In this document: positions 26,009-36,343 of the stretch, one piece after another | Layout of the letters: each line of letters opens with the position of its first letter | Numbering within the stretch: position 1 is the first letter of the stretch | Source: Adiantum capillus-veneris | Lineage: Eukaryota > Streptophyta > Polypodiopsida > Polypodiales > Pteridaceae | Direction of reading: 5' to 3' | Assembly (NCBI GenBank): GCA_014529385.2 | Contig: CM043950.1 | Location: forward strand, 82,968,843-83,032,842 | Length of the DNA: 64,000 nt | Program-made: the position numbers and the translations under genes | Notes under the pieces: generated by a model | The model's input: the letters and a program-made list of their open reading frames with translations, nothing else | What the model was told of the DNA's origin: nothing | The model's database searches: none

Positions 26009-27388
26009 ATGGAAAAAGCATTCCTCATGAGTAAATTCAAAAGATATTATGATCCTTTAAGCCAAGAAGAACTACGGGCCATTCATCAAAAGAAGGCCGC
26101 CAAAGCACAAACCGAGTTAAACAAGATACAAGCTCAAGCTGAGGCTAAGGAGCGACAACAACGTATAAGACAAAAACGAGAGGCTAACCTTGGAGTCACA
26201 AATGCATTCCACCTGGAAATCGAAGAGGATGGGTTGGACTCTGACACACCTCTACGATACCCTATTGAGTTAAATAGTGCCTATGGGAAAGTGCTATATA
26301 ACGCCTTATTGGACACGGGTGCTAAATATAATCTGCTATCCTATGGGGTGTGGTGTCAGTTAGGGAAGCCACCTCTATCTGAGAGTATTATCCAAGTCAA
26401 GGGTGTCAACAAGAAAAAAACTACGGTTTTTGGAATCTGGCACACTTCTGTCAGTTATGACAATGGAATTGTAGCTCAAGACTTTTTGGTCATGCCTACT
26501 ACAACCATGGAGGGTAATATAAACCTAGGCCGCACGTGGATGATAGCCACCAAATGCACTATTGATTGGGGGACTGGGGGTGTTACAACGAAAAAACCAA
26601 CTCTTAGCCCTACCACTCAAGCCATAGTCCGTGAGATATTGCCTAAGGAAATAAAACCCAAGACATTGCATGTCCAGGAGGTTGAACCATACGTCCCCAT
26701 AGCCCAACTCTCTAGAGCTTCAATTGATGTAGTTGAAATAAATCTTGAGACACACAAGATCCATCCTAATATAACAGAGAAAACATACAAGTGGGTCCCT
26801 AAAGCCTCGGTAGTGAGCATGGTTGATGCAAAAAAACGGAAACCTCGTAAGAACCGTCCCACTCACTCCAAGAAATGTAAAGAAACGTTGCGTTGGATTC
26901 CTAAATGACTATTGGAAGCCCAAGGATACTATGAAGGAAATGATCAAATCTGGGTGCCCAAACGTAAAGTGTACTCTTACCTGTCACCTGGCCCATGTAA
27001 ACCCAATCCTGTGGCTCCAAAACAAATTGAAAATCGCGGAAAGGAAAAAATCATGGAATGTTACACACCCGCTCTAGAGCTAGTTTGGGTACCAAAGAAA
27101 GAACGATTTGTTCCACCTAGATCAGGAACACGGAAATCAAATGAAGCTTCGACACAACCTCCACCTACCACTGTACATAACCATACAAGCACGAAAGAGT
27201 TTGCACCTCCCGGGGTAAGTTCACCACCTACAACAACGTTGCAAATAAAATCATGGGAGAGTACCTTACCACCCTTGCAACTAGATGAAACGCATAGGGC
27301 GGTCGAAAACTATTGGTTAAAACCTTCACCCATAACTACTTCAAACAATTGGTTTCAAAAGGTGACGACCTCATTCCAAAAGGTATGA
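26009..27388 (+). pseudogene. G1 integrase tail fused to an extra protease-like domain and WVPK repeats
   Basis: One frame of 459 codons with a single TGA at 26906. The first codons (KFKRYYDPLS) match the usual end of a gypsy integrase C-terminal domain, so this is the same polyprotein continuing past the nested insertion. An Ala/Gln/Glu/Lys-rich helix follows (26085-26185). At about 26270-26540 is a retropepsin-like stretch: LYNALLDTGAKYNLLSYGVW, catalytic-type Asp at 26312, then an IGKxPL-like and a DFLVMP segment. Next come four copies of W-V/I-P-K (Trp at 26792, 26894, 26951, 27086), then a Pro/Thr-rich tail. A protease-like domain after integrase is unusual. Whether it is active, or only a binding fold, is unknown. 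Confidence 0.7.
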
Positions 27389-27485
27389 TCTACCCAAGGA
27401 AGGGGGGAGTGTTTGCTAACATCAATCATTCACTCGCTCCCCTCTCAACCTTCCTCCCTGACCTCTCAATTCCAATCTTAGGGAA

Positions 27486-27498
27486 TGTATATATATAG
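27486..27498 (+). promoter_or_regulatory. Candidate internal promoter (TATA box)
   Basis: GTATATATATAG lies about 175 bp upstream of the ATG of the G1 accessory ORF and downstream of all pol coding sequence. The interval is A/C-rich without ATG in good context, resembling a plant 5' untranslated leader (one ATG at about 27628 is followed soon by a stop). Confidence 0.45.
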
Positions 27499-27668
27499 CC
27501 TTATACTCACAAAAAACAAAAATAGTAAAGAGCAAGAGCGACTAGCAACGAGAGAGCACCCTATCAGATCTTACATATAAGTCCAAATTCACCGTATCAA
27601 TTCAAGCAACACACAAAAACAACTCTTATGTTTTAAAGGCCTAACCAAATCTATCTGTCTTGTCAAAA

Positions 27669-28091
27669 ATGGCTACTTCACCAGAGGCATGCACTTCTAT
27701 TTTTGATGAAAGGTACCCTTTGTCTTTTCCTCAAGTGTTCTACGTATGCTACCCTATACTTTCTTGCGAATGGGATTTGATAGAGAGCCTTGCATGTGAG
27801 AGAAATTTTGAGGAGTTAGAATGGCTGATACGTCTGTGGCTAACTAGTGATCCCTACCCAGTAGCGAATGTGTCTCCAATGGCAAATGCTTATTCTTTTG
27901 CACAAGATGAGTATCCACGCATCACGAGGTTCTTGATTAGCATGCTTGCACAAGAGGATGATGAAGAGAAACTAATAGAGACCGAGGAAGACTATGGCCT
28001 CACGGACAACGATTTTATTTATCTAGATGATGAGGATAGAGGCCTAGCCTTAGGGTGGCCACCCAGTTTATATAATATCCTCTTTCCTTGA
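27669..28091 (+). CDS. G1 accessory ORF, 140 codons, function unknown
   Basis: The ATG at 27669 has a strong plant context (AAAAATGGC). The predicted protein begins MATSPEACTSIFDERYPLSF and is acidic, with an Asp/Glu-rich C-terminal third (QEDDEEKLIETEEDYG) and a hydrophobic, aromatic N-terminal half. No signal peptide, transmembrane segment or zinc motif is visible. I recognise no family; it is neither a standard env-like protein nor a gag duplicate. It is open from start to stop although the pol frame of the same element carries seven nonsense changes. A TATA box upstream suggests a separate mRNA. An anti-silencing or regulatory role is a guess. Confidence 0.6.
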   Translation: MATSPEACTSIFDERYPLSFPQVFYVCYPILSCEWDLIESLACERNFEELEWLIRLWLTSDPYPVANVSPMANAYSFAQDEYPRITRFLISMLAQEDDEEKLIETEEDYGLTDNDFIYLDDEDRGLALGWPPSLYNILFP

Positions 28092-29298
28092 TTCTAAAAG
28101 GGGTGACAGATAGGTAGGTTAGGGGTCTAGATTGTGTTTTGAGTTTGTTTTTTAGGAGTTTTAATTTTTCACACTGACATGCCTCCTAGAGGTATAGTGC
28201 TTGTTTTTGGATGTGTTAGGTAGGACTTATATGGATCTCCATCCACATGGCTGAGGACATCTGCTTCAACGAAATGAGCCACTCCATACCTCCAGGTGTA
28301 CTACTTTCCATGATTCATGTTGGTGGATATGTGTAATTGCTAATAATGATTTTTCATACTTTGTTTGAGTGCAATAGTTATGATTGTTATCTGCCATTAT
28401 AGATGTATAAATTTGTCTTTGCTTAAGTTGATTGAACTCCAGTTTAATCTTATGGATGAGCCTGGAGATTAGGAGACCGTGACTTTAGGTTAACTCATTT
28501 ACTTGACCACTAGGCCTAGCTAATAAAATTATCCGAGTATTTGAGACCTTAGGAATGTTTTAGGCAGAGAAAGGCTTGCTCACTTAAACAACAAAAAACA
28601 CTAGTGCGAATACCAAGGAAATTGAAGCAAAAAAAAAAACATAAGTGCCACAAATAAAAAATCTTACGCTGGAAATGAATCCTGGCTTGAATTGGTACTT
28701 CACTCACATGTATTGTCTATGGTACTAGAGCCCTAGAGGTTCCCAGTGTGGGTGCTTTTCCTTGAGAAGCAAAAAACCCTGGACATACAAAATAAGCACA
28801 CACGTCACATGATTGTGACCCAAAGTAAAAAAGTAGTAAAAAATAAAAAATAAAAAAAATTAAAAGACTTCAATTGAGCTTACAGTTAACATTTCAAGCT
28901 TTTGTTTGCAGTTGTGAGAGCGAGTTGGCTAATCAAAGCTGAAAAGCATAATTAGGGAATCTTGCATTTAGATAATCTTCTTAGCTTAGCTAGTACTAGA
29001 GTAGTTGTTTTAACCTTAGTCATAGCTAACTAATTGATAGACTCACCCATAAGCTCAAAACTCTTGATTAATTAATTTACTCAAAGTGCAATTTATTTGT
29101 CCTTAATGGCAGTCTAACATTTCATAAATCTTGCATTTACTCATTTCCACATGTACTTTACATTCCCCTCATGATTTATGACAATATAATTCCGCTTGCT
29201 AAAACAGTGACTTTGCCTTGCAGATTCAAATCTAGATGCTCTACAACATGGACATACCAAGCTTCAACTCAATAGCTTCCGAGGACGGAATCTACATC
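28092..29298 (+). other. G1 3' untranslated region
   Basis: AT-rich sequence between the accessory ORF and the polypurine tract. No open frame or repeat of note. Contains A-rich runs at about 28625-28640 and 28830-28865. Confidence 0.6.
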
Positions 29299-29312
29299 AG
29301 GAAGGGGGGCAA
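29299..29312 (+). promoter_or_regulatory. Polypurine tract of G1
   Basis: AGGAAGGGGGGCAA ends exactly at the TG of the 3' LTR. It is the expected plus-strand primer site for gypsy reverse transcription. Confidence 0.85.
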
Positions 29313-29863
29313 TGTTAACCCTCATGGATCACGGACACCCTATCGCCTACGACGGACACCGTAACCGTATTATTTATTTAAGTAGAGTCAGGCACCGGGC
29401 TTGTCGGTCCCATAGGGAAAGGTAGAGTGATCGCCGATGAGAGGCGCACTCTAACACAAACATGCTAGGGTTAGTTGGCTAAGCATGGGCGCCCAAGTGT
29501 GAATGGGGTGAGCTCACATAAAAGCCAATTAAACCTAAAATTGAGTCATTCTCTCATTGTGCAATAGAAGCTACTCTTGCTCCATATCCACCTTCTCCTT
29601 CACCTTCTGGTGTGAGAGAGAGAGAGAGAGAGTGTGAGAGTGTGTGTGCGATCGAGCGTTCCGGCGGCACGACGGCGGCGAGGTGGTTGAGCGCGGCATA
29701 GCGGCGTCTCTCTCTTCTTCGCGGTGCGGGAATCCTTCATTCACAACTACGCAGGAAGGTGAGTGACACACCGTTCTTCCTTGTGAGCTTGTCTGTTGTA
29801 TGACTGTGTGCTAGGAGCCTTTGTGGCTCGCACACGGCGCGTAGCAAGTCCCTAGCCTTGACA
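29313..29863 (+). repeat. 3' LTR of G1
   Basis: Begins TGTTAACCC, ends CCTTGACA, followed by the target duplication CTACA (29864-29868). Its (GA)n tract is shorter than in the 5' LTR. Confidence 0.95.
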
Positions 29864-29903
29864 CTACATCAAGCTTCTTTGAATCTCAATGCATCCACAC
29901 ATA

Positions 29904-30113
29904 TCAATTCAAAGAATCTGGATCTTTTCCATGTTGGGCATACCCCCCAATCAGTACAGACCAAGGGACCAGATCACAATTGGGTAGTGCCTCAAACAAT
30001 TGTTGAGCGTTTATTAGAGCACCACATCTCATACACATATCATGTTGCCAAGTGTAGTAATTTTTTCCTAGGAATCCTTGAAATCTATTCATGAACGTGT
30101 TCCCCCAAGTCAA
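29904..30113 (-). pseudogene. PPR-protein fragment
   Basis: Minus-strand frame reads MCMRCGALINAQQLFEALP followed by DLVPWSVLIGGYAQHGK, the hallmark of plant organelle RNA-binding pentatricopeptide-repeat proteins (usual form: YAKCG..A..VF..M..RDVVSWNALI.GYAQHG). Only about one and a half repeats survive. G1 inserted just downstream (at 29864) and the piggyBac element starts at 30142, so this is a fragment caught between two transposons. The frame's first codon is internal to the original gene. Confidence 0.75.
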
Positions 30114-30141
30114 TATCTTCTACATTGCCACATGCTTTTAA

Positions 30142-32589
30142 CACTAGTTTGGTAACAAAACACGACACTTAAGTGTCCTTTTTTGGGTATCGTAGAAAAA
30201 ATCTAGCGCTTTTTTTACAAAGTTTCTTACCAAATACTTTTGATGGAGTCTTATACACTATATAAGGTTTGTGCAAAAATTAATAGATGTTTGAAAAATC
30301 TTAGCTAGACATGAATTCATATATGCCAAAGAGGACATGGTAAAAGATAACATACTCCCAAACTTGTTAGAGGGAACCATACACCAAAAAAAAAAATCCT
30401 CTCCATAAGACATAAATTTGAGGCACCTCTATGGAACCAAGGCATTTGGGAACCATAAGAGTTTCATACAAAAAAATCAATAAATTCACAGGACCAAAAA
30501 TTCAATTTTTGGGACCCTATTCACCAAAACAGCAACTCAAAGCATGCGACAGTTGGCCATGTAGCTGCTTCTAAACATCCAACACAATATGTTTTATAAG
30601 TTCAAATAAATGGAATGAAGACCACACTTAAAATCTAAGAATGGCACATGAGCTACCATAACTTATTGAACTTGCATCAAGATAACCAAGAGCCAAGCAT
30701 AACCTTGACCAAAATCAATAATTTACATATGACAATGATCTGGGGAAAACTTGCCCCAAATCATCCCTAAACATGACCATAATCTAGCTCACAAATGAGC
30801 CATAAGCCTTGCTATAATCTTGGTCAAGAATCAACCAAAGTTCAGCCATAAATGTTGTCATAAGCTAGATGGGAATGAGCTATCAAATCAGCCATAAATT
30901 TTGCATAATTTGGGTTACAAATCAGCCATGAATGTTGCCGTAACCTAGTTCACACTTGCTGCCATAACTTATGGCTACAAATCAGCCCAAAAGCAGCCCC
31001 AAAGTTGCCCAAAAAAAATCCTAATAACACCAAAACAACCTGATTTTGATAACCTCAAGGAATCATCAAACTAGTACTGGGCGATTGTACGATCTTGCAA
31101 CGCACCGCGTACTTGTAGCATGTAGGTCATGTCCTGCCATTGCATGATACTTGTAGAAACATGGTTCTACACACAAAAACTTTCGACACTTTGGGCATCC
31201 ATATAGAGTCCTTGTTGGCTTAGACCCAACAACTATTTTTCCCTCACGGAAAAACCTTTTCCTCTCAATTGCACACACATACCAAACTTACTTGCACAAG
31301 AGGCCAACTTCATTAGGGTATGCCCACCCATAGGATCACTAGTGTACATGTATGCCCTTGAAGTGTGTAGTCCAACAAAATGGTTATCCACAATTTTTTC
31401 TTGTAATCTTCCCATAAATACAAAGCGACTTGTGCCCTTTTTACCATGTAAGCATCTCCAACCTAGATATGCATTTGTAAACGCCGAACCAATCATGCCC
31501 CAAAACAATGCATGCCACCATTTCCAACCATGAATACTCATCTCTAAAATGTATCCTAAACCCAAAACCATTGAATCAAACACATCACAACCAGATTTGT
31601 ATTTGTTGTATTGCATAGCCAAGTCTGGACACGTGACAACAATCTTACGACCATTTCCAACTTGGCACTGTACATCCCCTCTCTTCATTCCATACACATT
31701 GGAAGCAAACAAAATCGGGTTTTTGTTCATCCAAGAGCATGCAAGAAGCCCTTTCTTTGCATCAAAAGAAAAATGAGACGTTCCTCGCTGACAACGATCC
31801 ATATGTAGCATTTGAGAATTTGGCAAGTTCTTTCTATTCGCCATGTAAGTTCCCATAGCGCCATATCACTCATGAGACAAATGCATCAAAAGTTTCATAG
31901 AAGTAAACCATCGATCGAAGAATACATGGTGACCTCTCTGCTTCAAGTCTTTCACAAGCCTTGCAAAGACATGGAAGGACAACTCTGGGCATGGCAACTT
32001 ATCATAAACACAAAAAGACTAGTTATAACCAGTTTCTGAATCCACAAATTCCATAGCTATATCCCAAACTTATGTGGCCTTTTCGGATTGTATACTCTGC
32101 AAGGGTTCAATTTACATTTTGAAGGGATTATCCTTTCATCCACACTTACACGTTTCCCACAATTGAAATGCAATTGAAACATAGCATTTAATCTCTCTTC
32201 CAAAGGAAAAATGTTCCATAAATTATGTTCACGAGTCCCCTTTACAAGTGGCGGTTGAGAGTTATCCCGTACATGCAAAAATCTCTTTATCTGTTGATAT
32301 TCTTTTTGTCCCATCTTCTCCGCATAATTTGGATAACGAACTACACCATAGGTCTCTCCCTTCTAGTAATAGTTTTTGTCAGACATGAATTGCAAAGCCA
32401 TGCCAAGTGACACACCCAAAAAACGCATAAAAGAATGTCTGTCAATTGCATTCCATTTTCTAGTGGACTCATGTTTGGCCAGTACTTTGTTAGGCATCTC
32501 CATTGCATACCGGTTTGTCTCTTCCACAATTGCATCAACCAAATTGTCATATTTAAGTGCTTATAAATTTCTAGAATTATTTTCTCTGA

Positions 32590-32590
<1 letters not shown>
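30142..32590 (-). mobile_element. piggyBac-superfamily transposon, decayed transposase source
   Basis: The left end reads CACTAGTTTGGTAAC directly after TTAA (30138-30141), matching the ends of the two short elements at 38455 and 57594. About 900 bp of AT-rich non-coding sequence follows, then a transposase reading on the minus strand (32560-31066). A perfect palindrome GACACTTAAGTGTC lies about 26 bp inside the end. The opposite end is not found: the transposase N-terminus stops at a (CT)n(CA)n tract beginning at 32590, which probably marks a deletion. Confidence 0.75.
31066..32560 (-). pseudogene. piggyBac transposase (DDE_Tnp_1_7 type)
   Basis: Read over several frames from 32560 downwards: IVEETNRYAMEMP, the standard piggyBac N-terminal block; QIKRFLHVRDNS; VSVDERIIPSK with the first catalytic Asp (about 32140); FFDRWFTSMKLL with the second (about 31915); then QYNKYKSGCDVFDSM with the third region (about 31580), and WKWWHALFWGMIGSAFTNAY. 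The C-terminal cysteine-rich finger is present: YGCPKCRKFLCVEPCFYKYH at about 31215-31140. The enzyme cuts and pastes at TTAA. All three Asp positions and the finger are retained, but frameshifts (near 32345, 32057, 31260) and stops (e.g. a TGA near 31870) make it inactive as it stands. Confidence 0.85.
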
Positions 32591-32779
<189 letters not shown>

Positions 32780-33013
32780 ACAAAAAATGTAGCCGTTTTT
32801 TGACCTAGAGGACAACAATTCACTCTATTGATCATAACTTCTTTATCCAAACTCTGATTTGGGTGATCTATAGCCTCAATCGAAGAGCACGACGCCCTCT
32901 ATGCATTGATGTAAAGATATACATTTTCAGAGTTATGGAAGGCATTTTTGTAGCATTATTTCCAAATCAAACATGTTCAAGAAAGTTGACTCTAATCTCT
33001 TGTTTTACATACA

Positions 33014-33780
33014 ATGCCTTCCGGCTCTCGCAAGGGTTCTTCTTCTTTAACAAGGTCCACAACCATTGTGGAAAATGATTCAAAATCTCCTAACTATGGA
33101 GATAGCAATACAAACACCCAGTCAATGAGATCAAAAACCATGATCATGGCATACTTGATATTGTTGCAAGAGACCGTAAACAAACAAGGGGAAGACTTAC
33201 GGGCACTTGCAATGGAGAATGGCACATTAAGGGTACTTGTGGTTGAGAGTGAGAATCTCAAGAGGACACTTGAGATGCAAACAACATGTTTGATGCAACT
33301 TGAAGAGGAAGTCAAGGAATGTAGAATGCTTTGAAGGAGCGCATGAGCAAAGTAGAGCATGACCATGTATTGAAAGAGGAGAAATTGGACACCATGAGCC
33401 AGGATGTATGCGACATGAAAAATGTATGCACAAACAAGTCTTGGATTGATGTATGTGGTAACAATGTGATTCCTAAAAGAATGTTAAGAATGTGGATGTG
33501 GAGAGTTGAAGGAATGGGAGCGATGTTCCAAGAACATTGTTATTCATGGAATTCCCACAGAGAACTTAGAGACACCCCCTTATCTTGCCATTTTTATCAA
33601 ATATTTCTTCAAAACCCACTTTGGCATGTCCGGAGTTATGGTCTATGGATCACATAGAGTGGGGAAGCAAGGAGCTCCTGTTCAGGAGAATGGCCAATTG
33701 TATGCACCATGCCGGATAAGACCATACGAAAGATCATCCTTGATAATAGCTGGATCTATTTAATGGATACAAAATGTTTT
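33014..33780 (+). pseudogene. LINE ORF1-like protein remnant
   Basis: Begins MPSGSRKGSSSL, followed by a Leu/Glu heptad-like stretch (33150-33330) consistent with a coiled coil. After frame changes near 33331 and 33500 a segment reads NIVIHGIPTENLETPP, which resembles the RRM core of L1-type ORF1 proteins that bind the element RNA. The frame is broken twice. Naming as ORF1 rests on position, coiled coil and this motif. Confidence 0.55.
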
Positions 33781-33889
33781 GTATGTCAAGATCACATTAT
33801 TAAGCAACAAATTATGCGTCGCAAGGCATATGAGGAAAAGAATAAGAAAAACAAGGAGATCTCTCATGAAGAAAATGTGTCCAATGAGA

Positions 33890-34420
33890 TTAAGTTACAA
33901 TTGAAAATATGCTTTTGGAATTGTAATGGATAGCCATGGAATGCGGAGGTTGGCATTGACGAACTAACAAGCAAAGCCAATGTTGTACTTCTTGTTGAAA
34001 CTTGGGAGCATGATACACAAAGGACTAACGGCTTGGAGGATTACAATGTATATTCATTGATGTGGTCAAAGAATCTCAAGCAACGAAGAGGGCAATGAGG
34101 GGTAGTATGTATGGCTAAGAAAGAATTGGAAGATTTTGTATCAATTGTGAAAGATGACAAGTACAAACATTATGTATGGATGAAAATTATGACACCAAAA
34201 AGAGCACCCATTTTTGTAGCCGGGTACTACATTCCTTATCATGATTCCCCCTTTTATGCTTGCATAGATAGAGATCATCCATTTTTTTTGATTTAGAAGA
34301 GGACATTTCTTATTTCAAAGGTGAAGCTGATGTTATTGTATTTGGGGAAATGAATGCTCGCACAAAAACATTGCAACATGATAACAATTTGATATGCCAT
34401 ACATTTCAAGGGAGTTGGAG
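33890..34420 (+). pseudogene. LINE endonuclease domain (APE type)
   Basis: Reads LKICFWNCNG (Asn motif), VVLLVETWEHD (catalytic Glu), HYVWMKIMTPKRAPIFVAGYY and a GEMNARTK block in place of the usual GDFNAR. These are the successive motifs of the exonuclease-endonuclease-phosphatase domain that nicks target DNA. Stops occur at about 33930, 34096 and 34293, so it is inactive. Confidence 0.75.
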
Positions 34421-35430
34421 GAAGTTCACTTGTATGATCGTACTTCAATGGATGAGAAAGAGCCGAATCACTATGGAAAGTTACTTTTACACATGTGTAA
34501 TAGCACAAGTATGCTCATTGCCAATGGTGTATCTTTGTGAAGTGGAACCAATGGATTTACATGTAGAAAAAATAATGGGGATAGTGTGATTGACTATATG
34601 CTACTCTCCAAATCCATCATGTATCGCATAAAGAGTTTTATGTTTGGCCAATGGACCCTGGAATCCGATCATCGGACCTTATATAATAACCTTTCATGTG
34701 AAGAAGCAACTAAGCATTATAATCTCAGCCAAAGGGAAGAGAAATTATCACTATGCATAGATTTCAAACGAGCACCAATGTACATTGAAATGGTTGAGTA
34801 AAAGTTATGGATTACAAAGCTTCAATATGGTGCACCATTAGAAACTAAATGGAAAGATTTCAAGAAAGTTATTTGTTCTTGTGCCGAAGAATGCTTTTCC
34901 ATAAAACATCTCCATGGTATCAACAAAGATAGATCAGGCAAAAGGTGGTTTGATAAAGAATGTCAAGATGCTCAAAAGTCCTTGATAAAGCTAGATGCAA
35001 CTATGAACGACATCTATCAAAGTCATTTGCATATATACATGGCAGTGATTCAAAAGACGAGAAGAAGATGGGAAGTAAAGCAACAACTTTTTCAAGTCCA
35101 AGAAAAGGCACATGCATGTGGAAGATTTTGGAGAAACTTGAGGGGCAAGCGGGTTGAGAATTTTGGTAACTTGAGTCTTGTGGATATGTACACACATTGT
35201 AGCCAATTATATGAGCAAGAAAATGCTGAGAAAATGCCATTTTATGGTTCACTCCCATTTATGTCCGCTTTTTTTTACTATTGAGGATGTATGCGGTGGG
35301 CTTGAAAAGTTGGCCACTCGCAAAATGGGAGATCTTCAAGGTATCAAGCTAGAGATTATCAAATGGACGGGAGATTTTACCCATGAGTGGATGTGTGATA
35401 TGTTCAACCTTGCACTTCAACATGGTATGT

Positions 35431-36342
35431 TGTTTGAGGACAGATTGAATGGGCGCCCAACTGGCCTGACACGTAGTCAGACATCACATTTATAGTCTAT
35501 TATTTTGCTGAGCTAGTGTAGTAATACTCTGTGTAAATCTTGATTCTAGAGTAGTGGATCAATTCCCTCAGTTGTAATGCTGTAATGATATTTGTAAATA
35601 TCCATGTGAGTCGGCCACTGGCCATTTAGAATGCCCTAGGTATAAATGTCAATAACCTTAATGGGAAAGGAGGCTTATCTTTAGAAGAAGAAGGGAGCTC
35701 TAAAAACGTATGCTCAAGCTACGAGTTGCGCCAACTTGTAATCATCGCAGTTAACGAATGGGTAATTAGTTTTCAATTCCAAAACTTGCATTGTGTTCCT
35801 CTTTCTTTGCTCTTTCATTCTAGTGTAAGCATTGTCAGTTTTCTTGTGGTTCGCAACTACGTTTTAGTGAGTCTTAATTGCATATTTGAGTGCTTAAATC
35901 ACTATTTTTAGTCGTTTTGACCATAGGAGAGTGTTCTTAGACCATAGAATGACATTTCTAGCATGTTCTGTTGCACTTTTAGGACCTTTCTTATGATGGA
36001 TCATGATTTTGGTACCTTGTCGCATTGCGATTAGACTTGCTAGGATAGTGCCCCTAGGTGTCCTAGACCTCCTCCTAAAGTTTCATTGCATTTCGAGTCC
36101 GTTCGAGTGCCAAAATGGCGTGATGACCTAGAGCTGTGAGAAAGGACATAGGCAAATTTCCCTGATTATTGAGTGTTGGTTTGCATGTTGAGCTAGTGTG
36201 CTTGCTTGTTAAGGTTTACTTTGTGAGATTGACAATCTCATAGAGTCTCCGTGCCCCATCCGAGTCATTTTCCCTTAGTATTGAAATTATGTTAGTATGA
36301 AAAAGCTATGCTGTAGACGTCCATCGCGGTGACCCGCTAACA
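35431..36342. repeat. Solo LTR, 912 bp, inside LINE copy 2
   Basis: Starts TGTTTGAGG and ends GCTAACA (TG..CA). Flanks are TATGT (35426-35430) and TATGC (36343-36347); the uninterrupted LINE copy 1 reads GGTATGCC at this place (about 6080), so TATGC is the original and the left copy has one C-to-T change. A TATAAAT box lies near 35641. No internal retroelement sequence remains, so it is an LTR-LTR recombination product. Confidence 0.75.
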
Positions 36343-36343
36343 T

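Larger units (their letters stand above)
12718..29863 (+). mobile_element. Complete Ty3/gypsy LTR retrotransposon G1, 17.1 kb
   Basis: Defined on both sides: LTRs of 568 and 551 bp, each TG..CA, with the 5-bp target duplication CTACA at 12713-12717 and 29864-29868. Internal parts in order are a tRNA-Asp type PBS, leader, gag, protease, long acidic/basic spacer, reverse transcriptase, RNase H, integrase, an extra protease-like region, a small accessory ORF and a polypurine tract. The order PR-RT-RH-IN is that of Ty3/gypsy. A roughly 3.9-kb antisense insertion splits the integrase, leaving about 13.2 kb of element proper, which is large. I count about 22 differences between the LTRs outside the microsatellite, roughly 4 percent, so insertion is fairly old. 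A non-chromovirus (Athila/Tat-like) placement is inference from the PBS and extra ORFs. Confidence 0.93.

Noticed and set aside
22078-26014. TGGAA as target duplication of the nested element
   Set aside because: The left occurrence is followed by G1 coding sequence rather than an LTR terminus, so it is probably chance.
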